Of a stretch of 64,000 nt of DNA, positions 26,513 to 34,956 are shown piece after piece. The position numbers were made by a program, and so were the translations under genes. How positions within the stretch are numbered: position 1 is the first letter of the stretch; each line of letters starts with the position of its first letter. Source of the stretch: Halostella limicola (GTDB lineage: Archaea > Halobacteriota > Halobacteria > Halobacteriales > Natronoarchaeaceae); NCBI RefSeq assembly GCF_003675875.1, contig NZ_RCDI01000001.1:744001-808000 (forward strand). The letters are read 5' to 3'. Below the pieces are notes generated by a model. That model was not told the DNA's origin, made no database searches, and saw only the letters and a list, made by a program, of their open reading frames with translations.

Positions 26513-27351
26513 CGCTCCCGCACGACGACGAACTTCGCCAGGTCCCGGAGGTACTCCTTCGCCTGCGTGTCCTCGGTGTCGACCCGGTCGAGCGCGGCGA
26601 GCGCGCGGTCGGCCTCGTCGCGCGCCCGCTCGTTGGCCTGCTCCGGCGTGAGGTCGGTCACCTGCACGACGGAGGGGCGGTCCATCTCGGCGTCGTGGCC
26701 GGTCGGCTTGCCCAGGTCCTCGGGGTCGGCCGTCGCGTCCAGCACGTCGTCGCGGATCTGGAAGGCGACGCCGACGCGCTCGGCGTACTCGCCGAACGCC
26801 TCGACGGTGAACGCGTCGGCCCCGGCGGCGACCGCGCCGAGTTCCGCGGCCGCCCGGAACAGCGCGCCCGTCTTCCGGCGGGCGAGCTCCATGTACGCCT
26901 CCTCCGAGTCGGGCTTGGCGACGAGCTCCGTCGCCTCCCCCTCGCCGAGTTCGACCATCGCCTCGGCGACCACCTGCATCGCCTGCGGGCTGGGCGAGAA
27001 GAGGGCGAACGCCTCCCCGAGCAGCCCGTCGCTGGAGACGATCGCGGGCCCGTAGCCGTACTTCGCCCAGGCGCTGTCGACGTTCCGGCGCACCTCGGAG
27101 CGGTCGATGATGTCGTCGACGACCAGCGACGCGTTGTGGACGAGCTCGACGCCGACGCCGAAGTCGACGGCGTCCTCGGCCTCGCCGCCGGCGGCCTCGC
27201 AGGAGAGCAGGGTGACCATCGGCCGGACGCGCTTGCCCCCCGACAGCGCGACGTGGCGCACCTCGTCCTCCAGCTCCGCCGGCTCGACGCCGTCGACGAC
27301 GGCGGTGAGGCGGTCTTCGACGAGCGACTGTCGGCGCTCCAGAAACTCCAT
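26509..27351 (-). CDS. Geranylgeranyl diphosphate synthase (trans-isoprenyl diphosphate synthase)
   Basis: A 280-residue prenyltransferase that condenses isopentenyl diphosphate with allylic diphosphates, giving the C20 (or C25) chains of archaeal membrane lipids. Motifs: GGKRVRP (38-44), first Asp-rich motif D79-D80-I-I-D83 in VVDDIIDRS, RRKTGALF (158-165) and second Asp-rich motif D201-D202-V-L-D205 in FQIRDDVLD. The protein is shorter than many family members (about 300-350), mainly at the C-terminus. Start at the ATG at 27351, in a GC-rich context. CarS, which uses the product lipids, is encoded at 62883-63428 in the same window but is not linked. Confidence 0.9.
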   Translation of the reverse strand: MEFLERRQSLVEDRLTAVVDGVEPAELEDEVRHVALSGGKRVRPMVTLLSCEAAGGEAEDAVDFGVGVELVHNASLVVDDIIDRSEVRRNVDSAWAKYGYGPAIVSSDGLLGEAFALFSPSPQAMQVVAEAMVELGEGEATELVAKPDSEEAYMELARRKTGALFRAAAELGAVAAGADAFTVEAFGEYAERVGVAFQIRDDVLDATADPEDLGKPTGHDAEMDRPSVVQVTDLTPEQANERARDEADRALAALDRVDTEDTQAKEYLRDLAKFVVVRER

Positions 27352-27505
27352 TAGTGCCGGCTTAGGACCGGTCCCGCAAGTACGTGACGGAATCGCGTGT
27401 TGCCGACGCATCCGCGTCTCGCGGGCGGTCCCGAGCGGCTCTGCGCGGAGCGGACCGAGTTTCTAAGTCCGCTCGCCGGTTTGGAACCGTCACCGGCAGA
27501 CTACG

Positions 27506-27691
27506 ATGAAGCGCTATCAACGGACGTTCCTGCTGCTCGGAGCCCCGATCCTGATTCTGGTCAGCGGACTCGCGACCGCGCGGGTCCTCTCCCCGGACGA
27601 CGCCGTCGTCGACGCCGGATTCCTCCTCGCGTACGTCCTCGGTCTCGGATCGTTCTGGGGCGTGTTCCGCCTGCTGGACCGGGCGTCGTAG
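27506..27691 (+). CDS. Small two-helix membrane protein
   Basis: A 61-residue protein with two hydrophobic segments (FLLLGAPILILVSGLATA and AGFLLAYVLGLGSFWGVF) joined by a short acidic loop. Basic residues precede the first helix (KRYQR), so the N-terminus is probably inside. It lies 42 bp before the GlpA-like gene on the same strand. No family recognised. Confidence 0.55.
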   Translation: MKRYQRTFLLLGAPILILVSGLATARVLSPDDAVVDAGFLLAYVLGLGSFWGVFRLLDRAS

Positions 27692-27733
27692 CGCCGTGGC
27701 CACTCCTTTGCCGCTGGCGTCCTTAGGGCGGCT

Positions 27734-28954
27734 ATGGACAGTCCACACGTGCTCGTGATCGGCGGCGGGGGCACCGGCGTCGGGACCGCGCGCGACCTCG
27801 CGATGCGCGGCGTCGACGTGACGCTGGTCGACCGCGGCGGCCTCGGGAGCGGGACCACCGGCCGGTCCCACGGCCTCCTCCACAGCGGCGCGCGCTACGC
27901 GGAGAACGACCCGAGCGGGGCCAGCGAGTGCATCCAGGAGAACCGCATCCTCCGCGACGTCGCCGGGCACTGCATCGGCGGCGACTGCGGTTACTTCGTG
28001 CAACTGGCGGACGACGACCCCGAGTACTTCGACGAGAAGCTCGCCGCCTGCCGCGACCTGAACGTCCCCGCCGAGGTGCTCACGCCCGAGGAGGCCCGGG
28101 AATCAGTCCCGGACCTGGCCGACGACGCGGAGCGTGTCATGGAGGTCCCGGACGGCGTGATCTACCCATCCCGACTCGTCGCGGCCACGGCGGCGAGCGC
28201 CCGCGAGCACGGCGCGACGATCCGGCCGAACGCGCCGGTACGGGGGCTGCTGGTCGAGGACGACGCCGTCGTCGGCGCGCGCGTCGAGACGGGCGACGGC
28301 GTCGAGGCGGTCCGCGCGGATCACGTCGTCAACGCCGCCGGCGCGTGGGCCGGGGAGATCGCGGACACGGCCGCGATCGACGTGGAGATGCGCCCGGCGA
28401 AGGGCGCGATGGTCGCCGTCGACTATCCGGGCCTCCCGGCGGTGCTGAACCGCTGTCGCCCGCCGGCGGACGGCGACATCGTGGTCCCGCACGAGGGCGA
28501 GGCCGTCCTCGGCACGACGAGCGTCGACGTGGACGACCCCGACGAGTTCGACGAGGAGCGCTGGGAGGTGGAGCGCTGTATCGAGGAGTGCGCCCGGATG
28601 CTCCCGCCGGTCGCCGACGCCGCGGTGACCCGGACGTACTGGAGCGTCCGCCCGCTGTACGGTCCGGACGAGGACGAACGCCCCGGCGGACGCGGCATCT
28701 CGCGGGGCTTTTTCGTCCTCGACCACGCCGAGCGCGACGGCGTTACGGGCTTCACGACCGTCGTCGGCGGGAAGCTCACCACCCATCGGCTCATGGCCGA
28801 GGCGACCGCCGACCGCGTCTGCGACCGCCTCGGCGTCGACGGGGCGTGTCGCACCGCGGACGAACCGCTGTTCGGCGCTCGACCCGACGAGAACCTGGAC
28901 GCGGCCATCCGCGAGTTCGACGCCGCGTCGCCGGCGGACGCCGACGCGCTCTAG
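27734..28954 (+). CDS. FAD-dependent oxidoreductase, glycerol-3-phosphate dehydrogenase (GlpA)-like, lacking the C-terminal [2Fe-2S] domain
   Basis: A 406-residue DAO-superfamily flavoprotein. The FAD fold shows VLVIGGGGTGVGTARDLAMRGVDVTLVDRG at the N-terminus, then GTTGRSHGLLHSGARYA, a typical GlpA stretch, NAAGAWAGEIAD and a C-terminal GFTTVVGGKLTTHRLMAE. GlpA oxidises glycerol-3-phosphate and usually carries a C-terminal BFD-like [2Fe-2S] domain; this protein ends just after the FAD domain. No glpB, glpC or glpK is nearby. It may act on glycerol-3-phosphate or another hydroxy acid with a different electron acceptor. It overlaps the convergent regulator gene by 4 bp. Confidence 0.75.
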   Translation: MDSPHVLVIGGGGTGVGTARDLAMRGVDVTLVDRGGLGSGTTGRSHGLLHSGARYAENDPSGASECIQENRILRDVAGHCIGGDCGYFVQLADDDPEYFDEKLAACRDLNVPAEVLTPEEARESVPDLADDAERVMEVPDGVIYPSRLVAATAASAREHGATIRPNAPVRGLLVEDDAVVGARVETGDGVEAVRADHVVNAAGAWAGEIADTAAIDVEMRPAKGAMVAVDYPGLPAVLNRCRPPADGDIVVPHEGEAVLGTTSVDVDDPDEFDEERWEVERCIEECARMLPPVADAAVTRTYWSVRPLYGPDEDERPGGRGISRGFFVLDHAERDGVTGFTTVVGGKLTTHRLMAEATADRVCDRLGVDGACRTADEPLFGARPDENLDAAIREFDAASPADADAL

Positions 28955-30603
28955 TCCTCGAACAGCGCCTCGAACACCTTCCGCTCGGCCGTCCGGAGGT
29001 GTTGACCGAACGTCGCGGGGGCGATCCCCAGGCGCTCCGATATCTCCTCGCCGGTGCTCGTGCGGGGCCACTCGAAGTAGCCCGCCCGGAACGCCGTCTC
29101 GAGCGCGGTCTGCTGTTTCTCCGTCAGCCGGCTCTCGATTGGCGACTGCTGTCCGAGGAACTGCCCCTCCTCGTGCTCCGCCGTCCGCTGGGCGACGAAC
29201 TCGGCGCTCGGACACGACTCCTGGACCTCGGTCACGAGCTTGCGCGTGTCCCGTCCCCGCGGCAACTCGACCACGAGGCGGAACTCGCCGTCGTCTATGG
29301 TCGCCGACTGCACGCGGCCGCTGTGGGTCACGACCGTCTCTATCAGGGGGACCGGTTCCGCCGTGACCGCCTCGAACGCCCGCTCCTCCGGTCCCTCCTC
29401 GACGACGCGGCCGCGGTCTATCACGTCGACCTCCGCGACGACGTCCTCGAACTCCTCGGCGGCCAGCCCCCGAACGCTCCCGTACAGGAGGTGGGCCTCG
29501 TCGTCGGTCCGGATGAACCGGTCGATGCGCACCGCACAGCTCTCGTCCGCCGTCCGTTCGACGATCGGGCGAGCCACGCCGTTGAGGCGGAACTCCAGTT
29601 CGAGGACGGCATCGCTCACCAGCGCGTTCTTGCGTTCGATGGCGCTGATGGCGTGGCCGACGATGTCGCCGAGGCGGGCGAACGTCTCCCGCTGCGGCTC
29701 GGAGAACGCCTCTGGCGTCGACGCGTACACGTTCAGGACGCCGTACCGGAGGTCGTCGTGGACGATCGGGACCGCGAGCGAGGAACGGTAGCCCCGCTCC
29801 AGCGCAGCCTCGCGCCACGGTTCGAACTCCGGATCGGCGGCGATGTCCTGCACCGCCTGCAGTCGGTCGGACTCGATCGCGGTCGCGGTCGGGCCCTGTC
29901 CCGTCTCGCTGTCGTCGACGGATATCTCGACCGCGTCGAGGTACCCCTCGTTGACGCCGGCCTCGGTCTCGGCCACGACGCGGTTGCTCCCCTGCGCGAC
30001 GCGGCCGATCCAGGCGAACACGTAGTCCTCGGAGTCGACGAGCCGCTCGCAGACGCGCCGTTCGAGGCTCTCCCTGGACGAGGCGTTGATGACGATGTGG
30101 GTGACGTCCTGGCTGATCCGGTTCAGCCGGTGGAGCGCCTCCAGTTCCTCGCGGTGGCGCTTGCGCTCTATCTCCTTCGACTTGCGCTCGATCGCGTAGT
30201 GCAGCGACCGGACGAGCGACGAACTCGTCACCTCGTCTTTCACCAGGTAGTCCTGTGCGCCCTCCTCGATCGCCTGCACCCCGGCCTGTCGGTCGTCGAA
30301 GCCGGTGAGGACGACGATCGGCGTCTCCGGGGCCGCCTCCACCGTCGCCGACACCGTCTCCAGCCCCGAGCTGTCGGGCAGGTTGAGGTCCAGCAGCACC
30401 ACGTCGACGCGGTGTTCCTCGAAGTACGAGAGCCCGTCAGACAGCCGCTTCTCGTGGTGGAGCCTGGGGATCTGGTCGGCCGTGGAGTCGGGGTCGACGC
30501 GGCGGGGGAGTTCCTCCGCGTCGCGGAGCATCTCCCGGATCAGCCTCGCGTCGCCGGGGTTGTCCTCGATCAGTAACGCCGTGAAGTCGCTTTCGTCGGT
30601 CAT
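28951..30603 (-). CDS. Response regulator with GAF and bat-type HTH output domain
   Basis: A 550-residue three-part protein. Residues 8-125 are a receiver domain: acidic pair E13-D14, phosphoacceptor D72 in VVLLDLNLP, T100 and K122. Residues about 155-320 are a GAF sensor domain. Then follows the bacterio-opsin-activator GAF-HTH module, ending in the HTH_10 domain (LTEKQQTALETAFRAGYFEWPR, ISERLGIAPATFGQHLRTAERKVFEALF). It should turn a phosphorelay and a small-molecule or redox signal into transcription. Its ATG overlaps the upstream single-domain receiver gene by 4 bp, so both are made together. No histidine kinase is in the window. Confidence 0.88.
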   Translation of the reverse strand: MTDESDFTALLIEDNPGDARLIREMLRDAEELPRRVDPDSTADQIPRLHHEKRLSDGLSYFEEHRVDVVLLDLNLPDSSGLETVSATVEAAPETPIVVLTGFDDRQAGVQAIEEGAQDYLVKDEVTSSSLVRSLHYAIERKSKEIERKRHREELEALHRLNRISQDVTHIVINASSRESLERRVCERLVDSEDYVFAWIGRVAQGSNRVVAETEAGVNEGYLDAVEISVDDSETGQGPTATAIESDRLQAVQDIAADPEFEPWREAALERGYRSSLAVPIVHDDLRYGVLNVYASTPEAFSEPQRETFARLGDIVGHAISAIERKNALVSDAVLELEFRLNGVARPIVERTADESCAVRIDRFIRTDDEAHLLYGSVRGLAAEEFEDVVAEVDVIDRGRVVEEGPEERAFEAVTAEPVPLIETVVTHSGRVQSATIDDGEFRLVVELPRGRDTRKLVTEVQESCPSAEFVAQRTAEHEEGQFLGQQSPIESRLTEKQQTALETAFRAGYFEWPRTSTGEEISERLGIAPATFGQHLRTAERKVFEALFED

Positions 30604-31061
30604 TCGTTATCGCCTCCGGGGAGGTGAACGACGGAGAGCCAGAACCGCTCGAACGAGCGGATCTTCTCGATGAACTCGTCGGGGTCGATCGGCTTGCGGA
30701 GGTAGGCGTTCGCGTGGAGCCGGTACGACCTGACGATGTCCTCTTCGGCCTTCGAACTGGTCAGCACGATTATGGGGATATCCCTGAGATCGGGGTCGCC
30801 TTTCACCGTTTCGAGCACCTCGTCGCCGTTCTTGCGCGGGAGGTTGAGGTCCAGCAGCACGATGTCCGGTCGCGGGGCATCCTCGTACTGCCCGCGCTGG
30901 TAGAGGAAATCGAGCGCTTCGGTGCCGTCGTTCACCACGTGGACCGCGTTTTTGATCTGCTCTTCCTCGAACGCTTCCTTCGTGAGACGGACGTCGCCGG
31001 GGTTGTCCTCGACTAACAGGATGTCCACCGGTTCGACCTCGGTCCCCCCAACGTTACTCAT
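30600..31061 (-). CDS. Single-domain response regulator
   Basis: A 153-residue CheY/Rcp1-like receiver: acidic pair E18-D19 in ILLVEDNPGDVRL, phosphoacceptor D71 in IVLLDLNLPRKNG, then VLTSSKAEEDI and YLRKPIDPDEF. It has no output domain. The length and the RKNGDEVL motif resemble Rcp1-type regulators paired with hybrid or phytochrome-like kinases. Start at the ATG at 31061 (an in-frame start at 31070 is possible). It is the first gene of a two-gene operon with the bat-type regulator and may act as a shuttle or competitor for the same kinase. Confidence 0.88.
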   Translation of the reverse strand: MSNVGGTEVEPVDILLVEDNPGDVRLTKEAFEEEQIKNAVHVVNDGTEALDFLYQRGQYEDAPRPDIVLLDLNLPRKNGDEVLETVKGDPDLRDIPIIVLTSSKAEEDIVRSYRLHANAYLRKPIDPDEFIEKIRSFERFWLSVVHLPGGDNE

Positions 31062-31555
31062 TCGTCTCACCTACGTCGCGGAGGGTGGAATAGCACGTCG
31101 ATCCGCACTCGGGGTCATCGTCGCGGACGTCGCTCGTGTTCCCGTGTCTCTCATCCCGGACCGACCGGCGTTTCCGCCGGCTCAACAGACCGCTTCCTCG
31201 CCCGGACCGTGACCGTTCGATGCACCGTTTCACTCGTTCGGCGACTCTCACCGTCCCTTCGGTCGTTGCCCGGGCCGCGGCGGCGTCCGCCGAAACCGCG
31301 TCGGAAGCCGCTGTTGCCGAGGCTCGCCCATCGGGTTCGTCCGTGATTCTCCGACGCCCCGCCCGACCCCGTAACGCCGCTTCCGCGTCTACCGCGGTAG
31401 CCATGATATAATTGATACAGGAGACGAGCTATATCGGGGTAAAACTATCGAAGAAATACTGAAAAGTAACGGATCGGTACGTGTATCGGGCGACGCGGGC
31501 CGGTCGCCGCCGCGCCGCCGGACGCGATTCCGGCCGGCCGGTGCGCTGCCCCGCG
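31062..31555. other. Gene-poor stretch between the response-regulator operon and the low-complexity gene
   Basis: About 490 bp. A minus-strand frame (31054-31404, 116 codons) starts beside an AT-rich, TATA-bearing patch (31400-31445) but is Arg/Ala-rich, with weaker third-position bias than neighbours, so I do not call it a gene. The AT-rich patch may be the promoter of the response-regulator operon, leaving a leader of about 340 nt. Confidence 0.4.
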
Positions 31556-32626
31556 TTAGTAGCCCTGGTGCTGGCCGCCGCTTCCGCCTCGTCGCCGCTC
31601 GCTCCTGTGACCGCCCTGTTGGCTACCTCCGTGATCCCGACTCCGCTGGTTGCCGCCGCTCTGCTGACCCTGTTGCCCCTCTCCTTCCCAGCCTTCATTG
31701 TGGTGCGGCTGCTGGCCCTGCCGACCGCCCTGCTGGTAGTGCTGGCTGCTTCGCTGGTGGCTCTGTTGTTCGCCGCGCTGCTGACTACCTCCTTGACGCC
31801 TACCGCCGCCGTGCTGCTGGCGGCCCTGCTGTCCCTGCGACTGCCGACCGCCGGACTGGTGTCCGCCTCGCTGCTGGTGCTGTCCACCGCCCTGTTGGCC
31901 GCCTCGCTGGCGACCGGCGCGCCGCGGTGACTGCTGGCTGCCGAACTGCTGGCCGCCGCCGCGTTGGCTCTGTCCGCGCTGGCGGTCTCCTCGCTGGCCC
32001 TGCTGGCTCTGACCGCCCTGTCGGCCGCCTTGCCGTCCCTGCTGGCTATGGTCGCCGTGGTGGCCCCCGTGACCGCCGATGCCGCGGTGCTGACCCTGTT
32101 GGCCTCGTTGTCCCTGCTGACCTTGCTGTCCTCGCTGGCTTTGCTGTCCGCCGCGTCGCCGGTTGCCACCCTGCTGTTGTTGGCCGCCGCCCTGCTGGTG
32201 GCTGCGCTGTTGGCCGCCGCCTTGCTGACGCCCCTGTCGGCCGCCTTGTTGATGCCCCTGTCGGCCGCCGCCGTGCTGCTGGCGGCCCTGCTGCCCCTGC
32301 GACTGCCGGCCGCCGGACTGGCGACCGCCGCGCTGCTGGTGCTGTCCGCCGGAGTGGCCGCCGGTCTGCTGCGTTCGGCCCCCTTGCTGCTGGCCGCCCT
32401 GCCGGTGGCCTCCGTGTTGCTGTCCCTCGTGCTGCTGGAACCCGCCGTGATGCTCGCCCCGGATCTGGTCCTGTTGTTGTCCTTGCTGTCCTCGCTGTCG
32501 TCGGCCGCCCCGCTGTCCCTGCTCGCGACCACCTTGCTGTCCCTGATGTCCCTGATCCGCGTGGAACTCCCCCTGTCCGCCGCGCCGGTGCTGACGCTCG
32601 TGCTGGTCGTCGGTGTGTCGTGCCAT
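31556..32626 (-). CDS. Gln/Gly/Arg/His-rich low-complexity protein
   Basis: A 356-residue protein made almost only of Gln, Gly, Arg, His and Ser, with units like GGRQ, QQGQ, RGGQQ and GGHQ. Asp, Glu and large hydrophobics are nearly absent, so it is basic and disordered, opposite to the usual haloarchaeal proteome. No signal peptide. Two blocks (about residues 94-120 and 248-273) are near-identical copies. The other frames in this region are long only because the DNA repeats; I prefer this one because its ATG follows a TATA-like GTTAATC by about 30 nt. It resembles RGG/Q-rich RNA-binding or phase-separating segments. Function unknown. Confidence 0.55.
   Translation of the reverse strand: MARHTDDQHERQHRRGGQGEFHADQGHQGQQGGREQGQRGGRRQRGQQGQQQDQIRGEHHGGFQQHEGQQHGGHRQGGQQQGGRTQQTGGHSGGQHQQRGGRQSGGRQSQGQQGRQQHGGGRQGHQQGGRQGRQQGGGQQRSHQQGGGQQQQGGNRRRGGQQSQRGQQGQQGQRGQQGQHRGIGGHGGHHGDHSQQGRQGGRQGGQSQQGQRGDRQRGQSQRGGGQQFGSQQSPRRAGRQRGGQQGGGQHQQRGGHQSGGRQSQGQQGRQQHGGGRRQGGSQQRGEQQSHQRSSQHYQQGGRQGQQPHHNEGWEGEGQQGQQSGGNQRSRDHGGSQQGGHRSERRRGGSGGQHQGY
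31806..32347. repeat. 80-bp near-identical duplication within the low-complexity gene
   Basis: 31806-31885 and 32268-32347 align with few differences and are 462 bp apart, a multiple of three, so the frame is kept. This points to growth of the gene by internal duplication. Confidence 0.6.
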
Positions 32627-32823
32627 GACGGATCATCCCGACCACGGGAAGCGGGATTAACCGGGTCGGTCGTTTCCGCTGTTCCAGCGAAACGTATCGA
32701 CCTTGTAACACGGTAACGTCGCTGGTCCGCGGTTAACCCGACGCAAACGTCGCGGAGAACGGGAAATTCGTCGGCAAGCGCCGCGATCGCCCGCAGTGGA
32801 CGCCGGCGTACCGGCGGGAACGC

Positions 32824-33885
32824 TCAACCGTTCTGTTCTCCGAGGAGTTCGCGGACGAACGCCCGCCATCGCCGAGCCACGGCGTCGCGGTCGTCCTCCC
32901 GCGCGAACTCGGCCCAGTACTCGAACAGCCCCAGCCGCCAGGCGCGGGCGTAGAGGCGGTACCGTCGGTACCGGTCGCCGAACGCGACCCCGGAGTCGAG
33001 GCCGCGCGCCCCGACGTACGCGGACCGGAGGGCGTCACGGAGCGGCGCCGCGGCGGCGGTCCCGCCGAGCGGCATGTCCACCAGCGCGTCCTCGGCGTGG
33101 GCCAGATCGAGGAGTCCGTCCCCGGTCGAGCAGCCGCCGAAGTCGAGCACCGCCCGCACCAGCGGCGGGTCGTCGCCCTCGGGAGCGAGCACCAGGTTCG
33201 CCGGCCGGTAGTCGTTGTGCAGGACCGCGGGGTCGACCGCTCGATCGACGTCGCCGCTCATTAGCGCCTCGCGGACCGCGGGCGCGAGGTCGGCGAACCG
33301 CGGGTCCGGGTCCGCGATGCGCGCATCGCCGCGGAGGCCGTCGGCGGCCTCGGCCGCCATGTCGTCGAACCGTACCGCCCACGAGTCGCACCCGGGGTCG
33401 GTCGTCAAGCCGCCGTCGACGGCGCGCAGGTCGCCGAATCGGTCGGCGACGCGGACCCGGTGGATCGCGGCGAGGTGTCGCCCGGCCCTGTGGACGAGAC
33501 GCGTTCGCTCCGCGGCCGACAGCGCCAGCACCCCCTCGGCGGCGCGCCCCTCTCGATACCGTGTCAGGAAGTACGGCCCCGCCAGCGCCCCCGCGTTGCT
33601 CTCGACGGTCGCGAGCACCGTCGGGACGGGGACCGTCGTCTCGCGGCCGACACGCGCAAGCAACTCCGGTTCGGCGAGAAAGATGTCGTCGGACGGAAGC
33701 AGCGGCGTCTTCAGGGCCGCGCGACTTCCGTCCGCGCAGTCGACCCGGTAGACGGCGTTGACCCCCTCGTGGACGTGTGTCGCGCTCGTCACCGTCCGGT
33801 CGAGCGCCGTCGCCGCGGCCGCCGCTACCGCGTCCGGCGCGGGCGGTTCGAGGCGCTCGTCGCGAGCCACGCTAGTCGTTCGCAC
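32824..33885 (-). CDS. Phosphotransferase (APH / choline-kinase fold)
   Basis: A 353-residue kinase-like protein. It has an ATP-site Lys59 in RAALKTPL, the catalytic loop H223-N224-D225-Y-R-P-A-N230 (LHNDYRPANLV) and the metal-binding D248-F-G. The family usually has HGD in the loop; here Asn replaces Gly. Members phosphorylate small molecules such as aminoglycosides, choline, homoserine or sugars, and haloarchaea have several uncharacterised copies. The start codon lies where codon bias begins; a 5' repeat-rich spacer separates it from etfA. The C-terminal YRRYRLYARAWRLGLFEYW helix is usual for the fold. Substrate unknown. Confidence 0.8.
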   Translation of the reverse strand: MRTTSVARDERLEPPAPDAVAAAAATALDRTVTSATHVHEGVNAVYRVDCADGSRAALKTPLLPSDDIFLAEPELLARVGRETTVPVPTVLATVESNAGALAGPYFLTRYREGRAAEGVLALSAAERTRLVHRAGRHLAAIHRVRVADRFGDLRAVDGGLTTDPGCDSWAVRFDDMAAEAADGLRGDARIADPDPRFADLAPAVREALMSGDVDRAVDPAVLHNDYRPANLVLAPEGDDPPLVRAVLDFGGCSTGDGLLDLAHAEDALVDMPLGGTAAAAPLRDALRSAYVGARGLDSGVAFGDRYRRYRLYARAWRLGLFEYWAEFAREDDRDAVARRWRAFVRELLGEQNG

Positions 33886-33914
33886 GGCGTCGACAAAACG
33901 CTCGGGGAGAAATG

Positions 33915-33976
33915 GGGCGAAAAGGCCGCTCGCTGCGGGAACCCTCCTCGAAAAACGTGGGCGAAAAGGCCGCTCG
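33915..33976 (-). terminator. Duplicated T-run element after etfA
   Basis: An 18-bp unit GGGCGAAAAGGCCGCTCG occurs at 33915-33932 and 33959-33976. On the minus strand each copy gives CGAGCGGCCTTTTCGCCC, with a further T-run between them. This sits just after the etfA stop and looks like a double terminator. Confidence 0.45.
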
Positions 33977-33999
33977 GTCGCTACCGCTCCCTCGCGGGT

Positions 34000-34956
34000 C
34001 TATTCGAACTCCTCGATCAGCGCCGGCACCACGTCGAACAGGTCGTCGACGATGCCGTAGTCCGCAAGGTCGAAGATCGGCGCGTTCGGGTCAGTGTTGA
34101 TGGCGACGATGGTGTCGCTGCCCTTCATCCCGGCGACGTGCTGGACCGCGCCGGAGATGCCGATCGCGATGTACACGTCGGGCGTGACGACCTTCCCGGA
34201 CTGGCCGACCTGCCGGTTCTTCGGGAGCCAGTCGTTGTCGACGATGGGGCGGGACGCAGACAGCGTCGCGTCGAGCGCGTCGGCAAGGTCGCGGACCAGA
34301 TCGAGGTTCTCCTCCTCCTCGATGCCGCGGCCGACGCTGACGAGGACGTCCGCATCGCTGATGTCGACGTCGCCGCCGCCGGCCTCCTCGAAGCCGGTGA
34401 CCGTCGAGCGCACGGCGGACTCGTCGATGTCGGCGTCGAACGCCGAGACCTCGGCGTCGCCGCTCTCCTCGGCGGGGGGCCACTCTGCCCCGCGGATGGT
34501 GACGACGGCGCGGTCGGCGTCGAGTTCGTTCGTCGTCTCAACCTTCGAGCCGTACATCTCGCGGGTGGCGACGAGGCCGTCGCCGGACGCGTCCAGTTCG
34601 ACGACGTCGGTGACGATCGGGAGGTCGAGGCCGTTGGCCACCGCGGGCGCGTAGTCGAGGCCGTTGACGCTGTTAGGCGTCAGGAGATAGCCGGCGTCGA
34701 CCTCGTCGTACAGTTGGGTCAGCGCCTGTGCGTACACGTCGTGGTTAAACTCCTCGCCCTCGTCGACCGTGTGGATGACGTCGACGCCCTCGCGGTTCAG
34801 CCGCTCGGCGAAGCCGTCGACGTCGCCGCCGATCACGGCGAGGTGAAGGTCGCCGCCGGCACCGTCGGCCAGTTCCCGACCGGCGGTGATGACCTCGAAG
34901 CTCACGTCGCGCAGGTCGCCGCGGCGGTGTTCCGCGACGGCGAGCACGTCCGTCAT
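34000..34956 (-). CDS. etfA: Electron transfer flavoprotein subunit alpha
   Basis: A 318-residue EtfA. The N-terminal domain has the family pattern DVLAVAEHRRGDLRDVSFEVITAGRELA; the C-terminal FAD domain has DADVLVSVGRGI, SRPIVDNDWLPKNRQVGQSGKVVTPDVYIAIGISGAVQH and VAINTDPNAPIFDLADYGIV. With EtfB it carries electrons from acyl-CoA and related dehydrogenases to the quinone pool. It overlaps etfB by 4 bp. No fixC/fixX partner is adjacent, so the quinone reductase must be encoded elsewhere. Confidence 0.95.
   Translation of the reverse strand: MTDVLAVAEHRRGDLRDVSFEVITAGRELADGAGGDLHLAVIGGDVDGFAERLNREGVDVIHTVDEGEEFNHDVYAQALTQLYDEVDAGYLLTPNSVNGLDYAPAVANGLDLPIVTDVVELDASGDGLVATREMYGSKVETTNELDADRAVVTIRGAEWPPAEESGDAEVSAFDADIDESAVRSTVTGFEEAGGGDVDISDADVLVSVGRGIEEEENLDLVRDLADALDATLSASRPIVDNDWLPKNRQVGQSGKVVTPDVYIAIGISGAVQHVAGMKGSDTIVAINTDPNAPIFDLADYGIVDDLFDVVPALIEEFE

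Noticed and set aside
31054-31404. Minus-strand frame of 116 codons upstream of the response regulator
   Set aside because: Arg/Ala-rich, weak third-position bias and no recognisable fold; more likely a long leader or spacer.
31429-32532. Minus-strand frame of 367 codons rich in Ser/Ala/Asn/Arg
   Set aside because: It is an alternative frame of the repetitive Gln/Gly/Arg gene; its start lies inside that gene and has no promoter of its own.
31964-32716. Plus-strand hydrophobic Leu/Ala/Val frame of 250 codons
   Set aside because: It is the complement of the CTG/CAG- and GGC-rich repeats; it mimics a membrane protein because of codon content only.
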